From Saprospiraceae bacterium (lineage in GTDB: Bacteria > Bacteroidota > Bacteroidia > Chitinophagales > Saprospiraceae), in contig JALSPK010000097.1 of assembly GCA_026986005.1 (NCBI GenBank), forward strand, positions 1-40,618: a DNA stretch of 40,618 bases, in the 5' to 3' direction. The notes under the pieces were generated by a model that saw only the letters and a list, made by a program, of their open reading frames with translations, was not told the origin of the DNA and ran no database searches. This document shows positions 1 to 7,702 of the stretch, piece after piece. The translations under genes and the position numbers were made by a program. Position 1 is the first letter of the stretch. Each line of letters opens with the position of its first letter.

Positions 1-47
<47 letters not shown>

Positions 48-186
48 ATTTTCTTCTATGTGTTTGAGCCAATCCTCTCTCCTTTTTAAACGTTCACTTC
101 TTCTTTTCTTACCTATTATTTTCTATCAACAATGTCAATGATCTTTCACTTTATTTTTCAAAAACAATCATTATGTTTTTCAAAAG

Positions 187-223
187 CGAGTGCAAAAGTA
201 CGTCCGATTTATTTACCGACCAA
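187..223 (-). promoter_or_regulatory. rRNA operon promoter (Bacteroidota -33/-7)
   Basis: On the minus strand a TTG (223-221) is followed after 20 nt by TACTTTTG (200-193), an exact match to the TAnnTTTG -7 box of Bacteroidota. Transcription should start near base 187, giving a leader of about 140 nt before 16S. The leader contains GATCATTGACATTGTTG, which resembles the boxA-like antitermination element of rRNA leaders; that reading is tentative. Confidence 0.75.
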
Positions 224-565
224 GCTTTTTTGAATTTATTTTAAAAATAATTCAAAATAAATTTAGCCTATATTTGCATTCAATTAAGCATTAATGTTTT
301 ACGATAATACTTAAAATTGAAATATTTAAAAAAAATATTAATTTCATGAAAAATTAAAAATCAATTAATTCTTCTTCGATATTTCAATGCAACAAATAAA
401 CACTTCTCATAGCTTTTAAAATCTCATCAGATTCCTTACTATGTCAGTTTAGAGACGTGATATAAGAACAGCAATTTAAGATAAATAGTTCCTGTTTTTT
501 TACAAAATATCATATATTTCGTAACATATATGTACAATACTGATTACCAGAATGTGAATATCAAA
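224..565. other. AT-rich intergenic region, no gene seen
   Basis: This stretch lies between the rRNA promoter and the terminator of the sigma-factor operon. It is very AT-rich. I see no open frame with coding character, no tRNA and no repeat shared with the rest of the window. Upstream activating AT tracts for the rRNA promoter could sit at its left edge. Confidence 0.5.
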
Positions 566-597
566 ACAAAAAAGGATGATTTAAAAAAATCATCCTT
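566..597 (-). terminator. Rho-independent terminator of the ECF sigma operon
   Basis: A perfect 11-bp stem (AAGGATGATTT, 572-582, with its complement at 587-597) encloses an AAAA loop. Read on the minus strand it is followed by a T-rich run. It lies 39 bases beyond the stop of the Spy-like gene, so it ends the three-gene sigma operon. Confidence 0.85.
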
Positions 598-635
598 CTA
601 CACTTAGCCTTGATTATGAAAATGTACTTCGCTCC

Positions 636-1091
636 TTATCTTTTCCTTTTTCCTTTTTTTCTTCTATTTTTTTTTAGCTTCTTTAGCAATTTTCTTTTAA
701 ATTTATTTTCTGCAAAATGCAACCTTACTACTTTAGTTGCCGGTAGGATCATTTTGAATTTGTCATAGTAGTTTTTCCTTAGTGTCAATTTTCTTTGTTC
801 ATTGTCGAAGTAATAGTCTATGACTTTATTGGCTTCATCTTCGGACATTCCCCTTTTAGGTTTATTGGTTTCAAAGCCTTTTCTCAACATTCTCTCTTTG
901 TCTGAATATTCATTGTATAGCGGCCAAAACTTCTGCGACTCTTCAGGAGTCAGATTCAACGCTTTTGTGATAAAAGCAATTTTATGTGCTTCTATTCTTT
1001 CGATAGCCTTACTTTTTTCAGGTTTGCTATCTTGACTTATTGTATTTCCCAAGAAAAACAACATTGATGTAATAATTAATAGAAATTTCAT
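636..1091 (-). CDS. Spy/CpxP-like small exported protein of the sigma operon
   Basis: The protein has 151 residues. It starts with a signal peptide (about 1-19, ending near NTISQ) and continues with a helical region holding LTPEESQKFWPLYNEY. That motif recurs in small periplasmic proteins of Bacteroidota that resemble Spy/CpxP LTxxQ proteins. The last 25 residues are almost all Lys/Arg, which would suit binding to membrane or nucleic acid, but this is inference. It is the third gene of the sigma / anti-sigma operon, 19 nt after the anti-sigma gene and followed by a terminator. By analogy with CpxP/Spy it may sense or chaperone misfolded envelope proteins. The family call is moderately sure; the role is inferred. 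Confidence 0.65.
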   Translation of the reverse strand: MKFLLIITSMLFFLGNTISQDSKPEKSKAIERIEAHKIAFITKALNLTPEESQKFWPLYNEYSDKERMLRKGFETNKPKRGMSEDEANKVIDYYFDNEQRKLTLRKNYYDKFKMILPATKVVRLHFAENKFKRKLLKKLKKNRRKKGKRKR

Positions 1092-1110
1092 GGTTGTATT
1101 AATTTTATTG

Positions 1111-1560
1111 TTAAAAAATTTGTTCTAATTCATCTTCTGTGATATCATCTATTTCTTCTCCTATATACTCATTGAGCTCATCAGAATCTGAATAAAATAG
1201 ATCGTCAAAGTTCAGCTCATTATCATTAGCAATACCGGCAATAGCTTCATCATCCAGATAATCAACATTTTCTTCAAAGTACTCGTAGACCTCCTCTGTA
1301 CTCAATGTATCTTTTGTGTTGGATTGATTATTAATTAAAAAACTCACTGCTATTATAAATATAAACGCTGCTGCAATTCCCATCATCCATCTCAATTTAA
1401 TAATATTGTTCCTTCCCAAGCCTTTCCCTTCAATTTTACTCAATACTGAATGCTGCATTTTATCAAAATAACTATCCGCAGGTTTATATATCTTTGAATT
1501 ATCAAATTTAGCTAATCCTGAGTGTAGCATTTCTAATTCTCTTTTTATTTCAGTATTCAT
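1111..1560 (-). CDS. Probable membrane anti-sigma factor
   Basis: This 149-residue protein has a cytoplasmic N-terminal part (1-55), one membrane segment (about 57-76, WMMGIAAAFIFIIAVSFLI) and a strongly acidic outer part rich in Asp/Glu to the C-terminus. It lies 19 nt behind an ECF sigma gene, which is the usual place for the cognate anti-sigma. No zinc-binding HxxxCxxC anti-sigma motif is visible, so it is called from topology and position only. The acidic tail could bind metal or interact with the very basic tail of the next gene product; that is speculation. Confidence 0.6.
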   Translation of the reverse strand: MNTEIKRELEMLHSGLAKFDNSKIYKPADSYFDKMQHSVLSKIEGKGLGRNNIIKLRWMMGIAAAFIFIIAVSFLINNQSNTKDTLSTEEVYEYFEENVDYLDDEAIAGIANDNELNFDDLFYSDSDELNEYIGEEIDDITEDELEQIF

Positions 1561-1579
1561 AATATTTATTTATTTTACA

Positions 1580-2170
1580 TTAATATATATGTATAGTCTC
1601 TACGTAAGACTCGATTTTTTTTACCGCATGATGATATGAAGCTTTTAGAGCACCTACGGATGTCTCCAATACCTCTGACATTTCCTTGTAACTCATCTCT
1701 TCAAAATATCTAAGACTAAACACTTTTTTTTGCTTTACCGGCAATTTTGCAATCGCATTATTTAGTACAGCCTTTATTTTTTCTCCATCAAATTCAGTTT
1801 GGTAAAAACTTTTACCTGTTGCCCCATCAAGAAGCACTTCATCCAAAAATTCATTCTTCCTTTTATTTTTATTTAGAAATGTCATCGCTTCATTGGTAGC
1901 TATTCTAAACATCCAAGTATACAGATTTGATCTACCTTCAAATTTTGGCAAATACTTAAAGACTTTTATAAATGTATTTTGTAATACATCATCAGTATCA
2001 TCGTGATTATTCAATATTGCACGTATATGATGATAAAGACGAATCTGGTAAGTATCCATCAAAAGCTTAAAACCATTGTTCAAAGTACTTTGATCTTTTA
2101 CCAACTCCAATATTTGCTCATCTTGAATCTTCATGTATTTTTTATGTTCGTATCTTTGACTATGATCCAT
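1580..2170 (-). CDS. ECF-family RNA polymerase sigma factor
   Basis: The protein has 196 residues. Region 2 is seen at about 35-95 (DDTDDVLQNTFIKVFKYL, then the YTWMFRIATNEAMTFL stretch that contacts the -10), and region 4 at about 138-185 (LPVKQKKVFSLRYFEEMSYK followed by the helix-turn-helix). This is the two-domain layout of extracytoplasmic-function sigma factors. It heads an operon with a membrane anti-sigma and a Spy-like exported protein, so an envelope-stress role is likely. A second in-frame Met at residue 13 could be the real start. No standard TAnnTTTG box is seen upstream, which would fit autoregulation through an ECF promoter. Confidence 0.9.
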   Translation of the reverse strand: MDHSQRYEHKKYMKIQDEQILELVKDQSTLNNGFKLLMDTYQIRLYHHIRAILNNHDDTDDVLQNTFIKVFKYLPKFEGRSNLYTWMFRIATNEAMTFLNKNKRKNEFLDEVLLDGATGKSFYQTEFDGEKIKAVLNNAIAKLPVKQKKVFSLRYFEEMSYKEMSEVLETSVGALKASYHHAVKKIESYVETIHIY

Positions 2171-2332
2171 ACTATAGGTTTAATGATTTAACTAAATTTT
2201 TTTCTAAATCTTTTATCAATATTTATTTTTTAATTAATTTGCACCATTGTTTTGTATAGTATCTATTCTAAAACCATCAATTTCAAACAGGTACTAATTA
2301 CAGTAATTAAAAATTTTTATTAAATCATAATA

Positions 2333-4468
2333 ATGTACACAACACAGCAGGAAAAAGGATACTTCAACTTAACTTTGGATTTTTTAAAAAAAGATTTGCA
2401 GAAAGAGGATATTAATAATTTACGTTTGATATTAAATTATCACGAATGGAAGTATTATATCAATGATAATCCGGTAATATCCGATTATGAATACGACATA
2501 CTCTTCAAAAAGCTACAATCACTTGAGGAAAAATACCCTGAGCTTATCACACCAGACTCTCCTACCATGCGTGTATCAAGTGATTTGACTGAAGACTTCC
2601 CTACTGTAACTCATCTTTCTCCTATGCTATCTCTTGAAAATTCATATAGTGAAGATGATTTAAAAGATTTTGACAAGCAGATCAAAAAACTTGCCGGAAT
2701 AGATAATGATATCCAAATAGAGTATTCTGTCGAACCGAAATACGACGGTAGCACTATGACTCTCGTATATGAAAATGATTTTTTAGCTAGAGCGGCTACA
2801 AGAGGAAATGGGATTGAAGGAGACGATATTACTCCCAATGCAAAAGTAATTTACACTATTCCTTTAAAAGCCGGTTTTTCCAGTAAAACGATTGCTAAAG
2901 CCGAATTGCGAGGAGAAGCCTTAATCCGAAAAGACCAATTTGCTATTATTAATGATAAGAGACTAAAAAACGGTTTGGCATTATTTGCAAATGCAAGAAA
3001 CGCAGCTTCAGGAAGCTTAAGAATGAAAGACAGTTTGGAAGTAAAAAAGAGAAATCTCTCTGTGGTCTCATATCAAATATCATTTGCAACTGATAATAAT
3101 GGGGATGATGCACTTAAACAGTTTGAATCTCACACTAATAGTATTGCATTTTTAAAAGAATTGGGTTTCAAAGTACCTGAAAAAGGAACAAAACTATGCA
3201 AAGGTATTGATGAAGCTATTGATTTTTGTAAGGAAATGGAAGAGAAAAGAGAAAATTTACCATTTGAGATAGATGGAATGGTCATCAAGGTAAACAGATT
3301 TGAGATACAAGAAAAATGCGGACATACAATGCACCACCCTAGATGGGCAATAGCTTTTAAATTTAAAGCTCAACAAGCTGTTACTACTTTGGAAAGGGTG
3401 GAATTTCAAGTAGGTAGGTTTGGCACTATCACTCCGGTAGCTAAAATCACTCCAGTACAAATAGCCGGCGTGACTGTCCGTTCTGTCTCTTTACACAATG
3501 AAGAATTCATAGTAAAAAAAGATTTAAGGCTTGGAGATAAAGTTATCGTTGAAAGAGCAGGAGAAGTGATTCCATATATAGTAAAGTCTCTTCCTGAATT
3601 GAGAACCGGCCAAGAAATACCGGTAAGATTTCCTCAACAATGCCCCATAAATAATACTGATAAGGAAGCCTTATTAACAAAAGAAGAGTCTGAAGCTGCA
3701 TGGTATTGCAATAACTGTGTATGTGGCAAAGTTGATTTGCAAAAATTGATTTTTCATGTTTCAAAACCGGGAATGAATATTGATGGATTCGGCGAATCAT
3801 ATGTAAAAAGATTTTGGGATTTAGACATGGTGAAAGATATGTCTGATTTTTATAACTTGGATTATACTTTGATATCAGAACTCGAAGGATTTGGTGCAAG
3901 ATCCGCAGAGAATATAAAAAATGCAGTAAATAAAGCAAAATCTAACCCTTTGTGGAGACTCTTGCACAGTTTAAGCATTAAGCATCTTGGAAAAAAAGCT
4001 TCTAAATTAATAGCTCAAAAAATCAATAGTATTTGGGAACTGCAAAGCTGGCAAGAAGAGGATTATACTTCAATACATGAAATAGGCCCTAGTGTTGCTA
4101 ATACAGTAAGTGAATGGTTTAGCTTTGAAAAGAATATAAGTATTCTTAAGAAAATGGAAGAATTTGGGGTAAACACAAAACAAACGCAGGAGGACAAACC
4201 TGTGGAAGTAGTAGAAAACGCCACCTTTCTCAATAAAACGATATTATTCACAGGTAAGCTGAGCCAAGTGACAAGAAAAGAAGCACAAGAATTGGCTACC
4301 AAAGCAGGTGCAAAAAACATTGGTGCGGTTTCGAAGAACTTAAATGTATTGGTAGTAGGAGATAAGGCAGGCTCAAAACTTAAAAAAGCTAAAGCTTTGG
4401 GCTCTGTTGATATATATACGGAAGAAGAATTCTTAGAAAAAATAAGGGCAGCAGGATTAATACAATAA
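2333..4468 (+). CDS. ligA: NAD-dependent DNA ligase LigA
   Basis: LigA seals nicks in replication and repair using NAD+. The 711-residue protein has the Ia domain (HEWKYY...ISDYEYD, 37-54), the adenylation motif EPKYDGS with catalytic Lys136, the OB fold, a zinc-finger region, helix-hairpin-helix repeats (about 480-600) and a C-terminal BRCT domain (about 633-707, LNKTILFTGKL). Length and order are normal. The zinc finger is odd: Cys437 is followed by Asn at the place of the second Cys (CPIN instead of CPxC), and the second half reads C459-x2-C462-x-C464. Its divergent neighbour is the sigma operon, and a MITE lies just downstream. Confidence 0.97.
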   Translation: MYTTQQEKGYFNLTLDFLKKDLQKEDINNLRLILNYHEWKYYINDNPVISDYEYDILFKKLQSLEEKYPELITPDSPTMRVSSDLTEDFPTVTHLSPMLSLENSYSEDDLKDFDKQIKKLAGIDNDIQIEYSVEPKYDGSTMTLVYENDFLARAATRGNGIEGDDITPNAKVIYTIPLKAGFSSKTIAKAELRGEALIRKDQFAIINDKRLKNGLALFANARNAASGSLRMKDSLEVKKRNLSVVSYQISFATDNNGDDALKQFESHTNSIAFLKELGFKVPEKGTKLCKGIDEAIDFCKEMEEKRENLPFEIDGMVIKVNRFEIQEKCGHTMHHPRWAIAFKFKAQQAVTTLERVEFQVGRFGTITPVAKITPVQIAGVTVRSVSLHNEEFIVKKDLRLGDKVIVERAGEVIPYIVKSLPELRTGQEIPVRFPQQCPINNTDKEALLTKEESEAAWYCNNCVCGKVDLQKLIFHVSKPGMNIDGFGESYVKRFWDLDMVKDMSDFYNLDYTLISELEGFGARSAENIKNAVNKAKSNPLWRLLHSLSIKHLGKKASKLIAQKINSIWELQSWQEEDYTSIHEIGPSVANTVSEWFSFEKNISILKKMEEFGVNTKQTQEDKPVEVVENATFLNKTILFTGKLSQVTRKEAQELATKAGAKNIGAVSKNLNVLVVGDKAGSKLKKAKALGSVDIYTEEEFLEKIRAAGLIQ

Positions 4469-4503
4469 TATAACCAACCTTTTGATAAATATTATTGTCT
4501 ATA

Positions 4504-4667
4504 TAGTGTATGTCCACAAAGTCATTAAAATTGAAAAGTAATCTTTTTGCGTTATTTTTACTTTATTTTTATTACTGATGCTAAGGCATCACTAATCCTC
4601 AGAAAGACAAAAATCTCATCAAAAATCTTTATTTTTCAAAAATCAAGCACTTTATAGACAGGCACGA
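4504..4667 (-). repeat. MITE copy A (164 bp, both ends present)
   Basis: This non-coding element begins TAGTGTATGTCCACAAAGT and ends ACTTTATAGACAGGCACGA, imperfect inverted ends that match the ends of the copies at 38230-38393 and 33925-34004. The interior carries a hairpin (GATGCTAAGGCATC). It is exactly as long as the full copy at 38230 but in the opposite orientation. Its ends have drifted most of all copies, so it is probably the oldest. It fills the gap between ligA and the next gene. Confidence 0.8.
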
Positions 4668-4690
4668 TATAATCAATTAAACTTTTACTT

Positions 4691-5290
4691 ATGAAAAAAT
4701 TAAAAAAACTTAGAATTATTGCACTTTTATTTATTTTATCTTCAAATCTAATAGGTCAAAAAACAAATATAATCTCTTTACAATATGGCAAAGGGATAAA
4801 TACCTTGATTAGATTCACATTACTCGATGGTGATGCCAGCTATGATGGAGAAGGTTCATTTAATTTTGGTATAAGTTTCCAGCATTACAAGAGTAAAAGA
4901 TTTTCTATACATACAGGATTGATTTATTCGCACCAGAAAATAATATTAACGCCCTCTTATTATCCGGGAAAAGATTTAACAAAAAAAAGAGGATCAATTC
5001 AATTACTTTCAATCCCAATAATGGCAAATTTTAATTTTGGAAAATACTTTTTCATAGGTCTTCAAGAAATTACAGACTTCGAATTATCTAGTAGCAAAGA
5101 CTTGGAAATGGACAATCAATCAGGTATAGGATTAGGAATATTTACCGGTGCCAAATTAATAATAAATAATATTAGTTTAAGATTTACTCCATATTTTAAT
5201 GTGCATTCTCTTGTTCCGTTTGTGCATGACAAACACAAACAACATCTGTTTGATTCAGGTATCAATCTCAGTTTGGGATACTACTTTTGA
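4691..5290 (+). CDS. Outer-membrane beta-barrel protein (PorT-like fold), unknown role
   Basis: The protein has 199 residues: a signal peptide (about 1-22, ending LIGQ), then alternating hydrophobic/polar strands typical of an eight-stranded barrel, with the last residues LGYYF, an aromatic C-terminus of outer-membrane barrels. It resembles the 'outer membrane protein beta-barrel domain' families common in Bacteroidota. No substrate can be named. A MITE lies directly upstream, so its promoter may lie in or beside the element. The protein at 25250-25810 has a similar plan. Confidence 0.65.
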   Translation: MKKLKKLRIIALLFILSSNLIGQKTNIISLQYGKGINTLIRFTLLDGDASYDGEGSFNFGISFQHYKSKRFSIHTGLIYSHQKIILTPSYYPGKDLTKKRGSIQLLSIPIMANFNFGKYFFIGLQEITDFELSSSKDLEMDNQSGIGLGIFTGAKLIINNISLRFTPYFNVHSLVPFVHDKHKQHLFDSGINLSLGYYF

Positions 5291-5432
5291 TTTCAGAATA
5301 ATTATCATTTACACGAAACACCTACCGGCATTATATCGAGCCGATTTGTAATGCCCTATTCTTTCATTATGCTCGTATTTGAAACGGTTACCTTTCAGTA
5401 TTGAAACTCCTTGATTTCAATAAATGCACATA

Positions 5433-6785
5433 TTACATATCATCTTTATTTACCCATTTTTCTATATTTGGACAATGAAGGTAATTATCATCAACCTTAA
5501 TATAAGTCGATTTAATTTTATCTTCAACCCAATTGTTGATATATTCATTTTTCTTACCCACTTTCGCAAAATTTTGTATCCTTGAATAATCTTCTTTTAG
5601 ATTAGCTCTATGCGGTTCTGTTTTAGTAATAACTTTAAGAATCTGATATTTTGTTTCGCCTCTCTCGTCTGTGGTCTCCATTACATCGGTAATATCACCG
5701 GGTTTGAGATTCTCTATAGCAAAATAAATATCCGGTGGCAGATCTTTCATTTCAAAGAAAGTGGTTTGAGTTTTAGGATTGGTCATTCTACCATTATTGT
5801 TATAGCTCATACTTTTCTTATCAGAATATCTCTTTACAGCTATTTCGAATGGCATAGAATCTTTAATAATAAGTGTCCTTATTGAATCTAATTTTTCTTT
5901 TGCCTTATTCAAATCAGCAGTAGTCAATGGAGGCTTTATAAGAATATGCCTAGCGTGAATACTATTACCTCTCCTTTCTAGCAACTGAATAATGTGATAC
6001 CCAAATTCTGTTTCAACAATATCAGAGATTTCATTTTTTTTCAACCCGTAAGCAACCGCTTCAAATTTTGGCACAAAAGAGCCTCTTTTCACCCATCCCA
6101 AATCACCATCTTTGATTGCTGAACCTTGGTCGTCAGAATATTTTTTTGCCAAAGATTTAAAATCTTCTCCATCGTCCAATTTCTTTTTTATTTCTTCTGC
6201 TTTTTCATAAGCTTTTTTCTTTTCTACATCGTTGATCTGAGGAGTAACTACAATCTGTGATATCTCAACTTCACTATTAAAGTAAGGCAAACTATCGGTA
6301 GGTATCGAATTAAAAAATTGAACGACCTCACTTGGAGTGATATTGATATTTGACATAAGCTGTTGTTGCATACTTTCAGCTAGCAGTTTGTTTTTAATAT
6401 CTTCTCTGTATACTTCTTTCATTTCTGAGATAGTCTTTCCATAGTACTGTTTAAACAATTCTTCATCTCCGCCCATTTGTCTTAATATAGATTCCATTCT
6501 CAGATCCAACTGCGAATTAACTTGCTCTTCTGTGACATCTACACTATCAATCTTGGCTTGAGTTATCATCAATTTTTGAGCCATTATTTGTTCCAATATC
6601 ATACATTTAGCATCTTCTCCCGGATCTTGATTCATCGACTTTAAATAATTGTATTCTGTCTCCAGATCAGAAAGCAGCACCAATTCACTACCTACTTGAG
6701 CAATCACCTTGTCGATAAGTTTTCTGTCTTGTGCAAAAACAGAAAAGGAATACAAGAATAATATGATTATTAATATTTTTTTCAT
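5433..6785 (-). CDS. surA: SurA-like periplasmic chaperone / parvulin PPIase
   Basis: SurA escorts unfolded outer-membrane proteins across the periplasm. This 450-residue protein has a signal peptide (1-18), a SurA N-terminal chaperone domain (about 20-160, starting KLIDKVIAQVGSELVLLSDL) and two parvulin domains (about 175-275 and 280-385; the second begins HARHILIK). Length and architecture match SurA of Proteobacteria. It is the last gene of a three-gene operon with two further PPIase/SurA-like proteins, 20 nt behind the lipoprotein gene. All three are likely to act together in outer-membrane biogenesis. Confidence 0.9.
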   Translation of the reverse strand: MKKILIIILFLYSFSVFAQDRKLIDKVIAQVGSELVLLSDLETEYNYLKSMNQDPGEDAKCMILEQIMAQKLMITQAKIDSVDVTEEQVNSQLDLRMESILRQMGGDEELFKQYYGKTISEMKEVYREDIKNKLLAESMQQQLMSNINITPSEVVQFFNSIPTDSLPYFNSEVEISQIVVTPQINDVEKKKAYEKAEEIKKKLDDGEDFKSLAKKYSDDQGSAIKDGDLGWVKRGSFVPKFEAVAYGLKKNEISDIVETEFGYHIIQLLERRGNSIHARHILIKPPLTTADLNKAKEKLDSIRTLIIKDSMPFEIAVKRYSDKKSMSYNNNGRMTNPKTQTTFFEMKDLPPDIYFAIENLKPGDITDVMETTDERGETKYQILKVITKTEPHRANLKEDYSRIQNFAKVGKKNEYINNWVEDKIKSTYIKVDDNYLHCPNIEKWVNKDDM

Positions 6786-6805
6786 TTGTTATAATTTTTT
6801 TTAAT

Positions 6806-7702
6806 CTATTGATAAACTTTAATATTGTTACCGGCTAATTCCTTTTTATATAGCTCTTCAATATATTTATCAATTATATCTGATTTTCTTTTTTGCAAAA
6901 TTAATTTTTCAACTTTCTCTTTCACCATATTCAACGGTATATTTTCATTTTTGTGCTTTGATTCAAATACTTTTAAAAAATATTCGAAACCTTTTTTGTT
7001 AATTTGAACCTCATAAGCATCCTTATTTTTCAACAGAAAAGATGGTAGTTTTTTCTTAACATCCTTAAGGTCATACCATTTATCTTTTTTATAAAAATAG
7101 TCATCTCCATTGGCTTCACAATATTTTGAGATATAATTGAAGTCTCTTTTCTTCCACTTTTCGTAAAACTTATCTAAATTATGTTTTTTATCATTAAATT
7201 TAGCATATATAAGATTAACTACCGAACGCTCTAAAATAAACTGATTCTTGTTGATTTCATAAAACCCTTTCAAATCATCCGGAGTAATTGTTGAATCCAA
7301 ATGCTCTTTGATATATATCCTTTTAAAATCTTCAATAATCAAAGATTTTTCATAATCCTCGACAAGATTATTGATTTTACTAAAATCTTTAATATCTTTC
7401 TTTGCATTATGGGCTAAAATTGTTTTTCTAACCCAATGTTCTATATAAGAATTAATCAAATCCGAGCGTTCATTGTCGGAAATATCCGAAGGCATATCAA
7501 TGACTATATCAGAATAATACAATTTACTATCATAAACGCTAGCTGCAATATCTCCGTTTGAAATATCTCTTTTTTGCTTATCGCTACACCCAAACACAAA
7601 GATCATTGGCAATATAAAGACTGACAGCTTAAAAAATTCACTTAATAATGAGTGAATATCTATATTTTTGTTTTTTATTATAGTAATCAAATCAGACTTC
7701 AA
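6806..7702 (-). CDS. SurA-like lipoprotein without a recognisable PPIase domain
   Basis: The protein has 298 residues. A hydrophobic segment ends in a lipobox-like VFGC (Cys39), which predicts a lipoprotein. The rest resembles the SurA N-terminal chaperone fold (a helical part, then ITPDDLKGFYEINKNQF as in the parvulin linker), but no parvulin core can be seen. It sits between two parvulin genes. Its start is a TTG placed immediately after the upstream stop codon (TAA TTG), and no ATG lies ahead of the lipobox, so translational coupling is likely. Comparable three-gene clusters with a middle non-PPIase member are known in Bacteroidota; the lipoprotein call is moderately sure. Confidence 0.6.
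   Translation of the reverse strand: MKSDLITIIKNKNIDIHSLLSEFFKLSVFILPMIFVFGCSDKQKRDISNGDIAASVYDSKLYYSDIVIDMPSDISDNERSDLINSYIEHWVRKTILAHNAKKDIKDFSKINNLVEDYEKSLIIEDFKRIYIKEHLDSTITPDDLKGFYEINKNQFILERSVVNLIYAKFNDKKHNLDKFYEKWKKRDFNYISKYCEANGDDYFYKKDKWYDLKDVKKKLPSFLLKNKDAYEVQINKKGFEYFLKVFESKHKNENIPLNMVKEKVEKLILQKRKSDIIDKYIEELYKKELAGNNIKVYQ

Noticed and set aside
5291-5395. Open frame behind the stop of the outer-membrane barrel gene
   Set aside because: About 34 codons with no domain or hydrophobic character; it shows that such extensions arise by chance here.
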